64,000 nucleotides of DNA from Actibacterium ureilyticum. Its GTDB lineage: Bacteria; Pseudomonadota; Alphaproteobacteria; Rhodobacterales; Rhodobacteraceae. The translations under genes were made by a program, and so were the position numbers. Numbering within the stretch: position 1 is the first letter of the stretch; every line of letters starts with the position of its first letter. Location: positions 53,457-117,456 of the forward strand of contig NZ_NSBT01000036.1 in the NCBI RefSeq assembly GCF_002285435.1. The letters are read 5' to 3'. Below the pieces are notes generated by a model that searched no databases, was not told the origin of the DNA, and saw only the letters and a list, made by a program, of their open reading frames with translations. This document shows positions 63,097-64,000 of this stretch, piece by piece.

Positions 63097-63115
63097 AATC
63101 CCCTTTGGTGCATTT
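63092..63115 (+). terminator. Hairpin using the tRNA 3' end
   Basis: CACCAAA (63092-63098) pairs perfectly with TTTGGTG (63104-63110) around TCCCC, followed by CATTT. The stem includes the CCA end of tRNA-Ala, so it may end transcription or mark the processing site. Confidence 0.55.
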
Positions 63116-63176
63116 AGCATAACCTTTCCTTTTATTCTGCATAGCTCTTCCATTTGTTGGGCTTTAGGTTCAGGGT

Positions 63177-63566
63177 TCATAACCAATAGATGACGAGAGC
63201 AGCGAGAGCGATTGCTGAGAGGAACACCTTGGAGCATCGGTCGTATCTGGTCGCCAGGCGCCGCCAATCCTTGAGCCTGCCGAACATGATCTCGATCCGG
63301 TTTCGCCATTTGTAGCGGCGCTTGTCGTATTTAACCGGCGTCTTGCGTTGCTTTCGTCCAGGGATACAGGCGCGTATCCCCTTGTCCTGCAATGCTTCTC
63401 GGAACCAGTCGGCGTCGTAGCCGCGATCCCCGAGCAGCCATTTGACGTTTGGCAGGCGACTGAGCAACGCCCGCGCGCCGATGTAGTCGCTCACCTGTCC
63501 TGCGGTGACGAACAAGTCGATTGGGCGTCCCTGGCTGTCACAGACGGCATGCAGTTTGGTGTTCAT
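63177..63566 (-). CDS. IS5-family transposase, orfB (C-terminal part)
   Basis: 129-residue catalytic part with the DDE domain segments GDRGYDADWFREALQDKGI (second Asp) and the YREK-like KRRYKWRNRIEIMFGRLKDWRR (Glu). Normally produced as a fusion with orfA by minus-one frameshifting. Its stop codon overlaps the left terminal repeat. Confidence 0.88.
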   Translation of the reverse strand: MNTKLHAVCDSQGRPIDLFVTAGQVSDYIGARALLSRLPNVKWLLGDRGYDADWFREALQDKGIRACIPGRKQRKTPVKYDKRRYKWRNRIEIMFGRLKDWRRLATRYDRCSKVFLSAIALAALVIYWL

Positions 63567-63586
63567 TCCGCCCTTGGTCCGACCGA

Positions 63587-63934
63587 TCAGGCGGCCACGC
63601 CCCCCTTTTTCACGGCCATGCTGGTCGCTGTTCGGTGGGCCTTGAGATATGTCTCGTCAATCATCACGGTATTCTCTTCAGCATGCTCCGCAGCCAGGCC
63701 GACCATCATCCGGGCGAAGATGCCTTTCTCGCTCCAACGCCCCCACCGGCTGTAGAGCGTTTTGTGGGGGCCATAGGCTGCGGGAGCATCGCGCCACCTT
63801 AAGCCATTGCGGTTGATGAAAATAATTCCGCTCAAAACCCGCCTGTCGTCAACACGGGGCTTGCCATGGGACTTCGGAAAGAAGGGTTACAGACGCGCCA
63901 TCTGCGCGTCGGTCAGCCAGAAAAGATCGCTCAT
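63587..63934 (-). pseudogene. IS5-family transposase orfA with premature stop
   Basis: From ATG 63934 the frame begins MSDLFWLTDAQMARL and then meets TAA at 63889-63887, codon 16, where relatives have a sense codon before PFFPKSHGKP. Reading resumes in the same frame from a TTG at 63835 (SGIIFINRNGLRWRDAPAAYGP) to TGA at 63587-63589. The A5G6 run (GTGAAAAAGGGGGG, on the minus strand near 63598-63611) is the expected slippage site joining orfA to orfB. The first catalytic Asp is in MIDETYLKAHR. Probably inactive. Confidence 0.8.
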
Positions 63935-64000
63935 GTTACCGCTCCGTTTTGGAGCCCTGAATCACGCCGCGCGGCGGAAATCAATGCATCCTGACCCTAG

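Larger units (their letters stand above)
63167..63963 (-). mobile_element. IS5-family (IS427-like) insertion sequence
   Basis: Imperfect terminal inverted repeats GGTTCAGGGTTC (63167-63178) and, on the other strand, GATTCAGGGCTC (63963-63952), matching at ten of twelve positions, bracket 797 bases. Inside are the two overlapping frames of an orfA/orfB transposase on the minus strand. The element lies 70 bases after tRNA-Ala in AT-rich sequence. No target duplication could be established because the exact outer ends are uncertain. Confidence 0.88.

Overview
The window is GC-rich chromosomal DNA of an alphaproteobacterium, most likely a Rhodobacterales (Roseobacter-type) species. The call rests on its gene families: a TrcR-type (DUF1013) regulator, COQ9, TIGR02186 beside TauE/SafE, TIGR02300, an RpoHII-like sigma factor with an RpoE-like upstream site, a two-domain ALDH16 dehydrogenase, a VPLPA-CTERM protein and candidate CtrA boxes. 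Genes are packed, with many ATGA or TGATG junctions, and no gap exceeds about 280 bases. No prophage, CRISPR array or plasmid function was seen.

Bases 1-14300 are an aromatic-acid catabolism region. On the minus strand an operon pobA-pcaC-pcaH-pcaG-pcaD-pcaB (pcaB runs off the left edge) turns 4-hydroxybenzoate through protocatechuate into beta-ketoadipate. It diverges from the LysR regulator pcaQ, which is followed 16 bases later by a BKACE (beta-keto acid cleavage) gene. No pcaIJ or pcaF is present, so the BKACE may finish the pathway in one step. A MarR gene then diverges from an eight-gene plus-strand operon: TRAP transporter dctPQM, 3-hydroxybenzoate 6-hydroxylase, fumarylpyruvate hydrolase, a GST-type maleylpyruvate isomerase, gentisate dioxygenase, and a second isomerase of the mycothiol-dependent fold.

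Bases 14300-36900 hold core and mixed genes: rpsU, COQ9, a quinone oxidoreductase, a surface-sorted protein, RNase T2, trcR, ppk2, lrp/ald, a LysR/DUF1330 pair, mscL, two GSTs, an M3 peptidase, a membrane-anchored MoeB/ThiF protein, dut, coaBC, a ChaN-like protein, rpoH, comM, and a minus-strand run rsmI-yraN-gshB-esterase.

Bases 36900-50100 hold an LpoA-like lipoprotein, glnD, murJ, a rhomboid homologue lacking catalytic residues, trpS, a VOC protein, a structured intergenic RNA candidate ending in a strong terminator, a class IV aminotransferase, a universal stress protein, a CGNR regulator/azoreductase pair, and nfuA-tsaB-rimI.

Bases 50200-61100 look like a nucleoside uptake and deoxyribose salvage region: a BMP-type ABC transporter, TauE/SafE with TIGR02186, a YihY protein, a eukaryote-like deoC and an ALDH16 dehydrogenase that could oxidise the acetaldehyde made by DeoC. 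The right end carries a GntR regulator, a YgjP metallopeptidase, TIGR02300, tRNA-Ala(GGC) and an IS5/IS427-type insertion sequence whose transposase has both a frameshift and an early nonsense codon.
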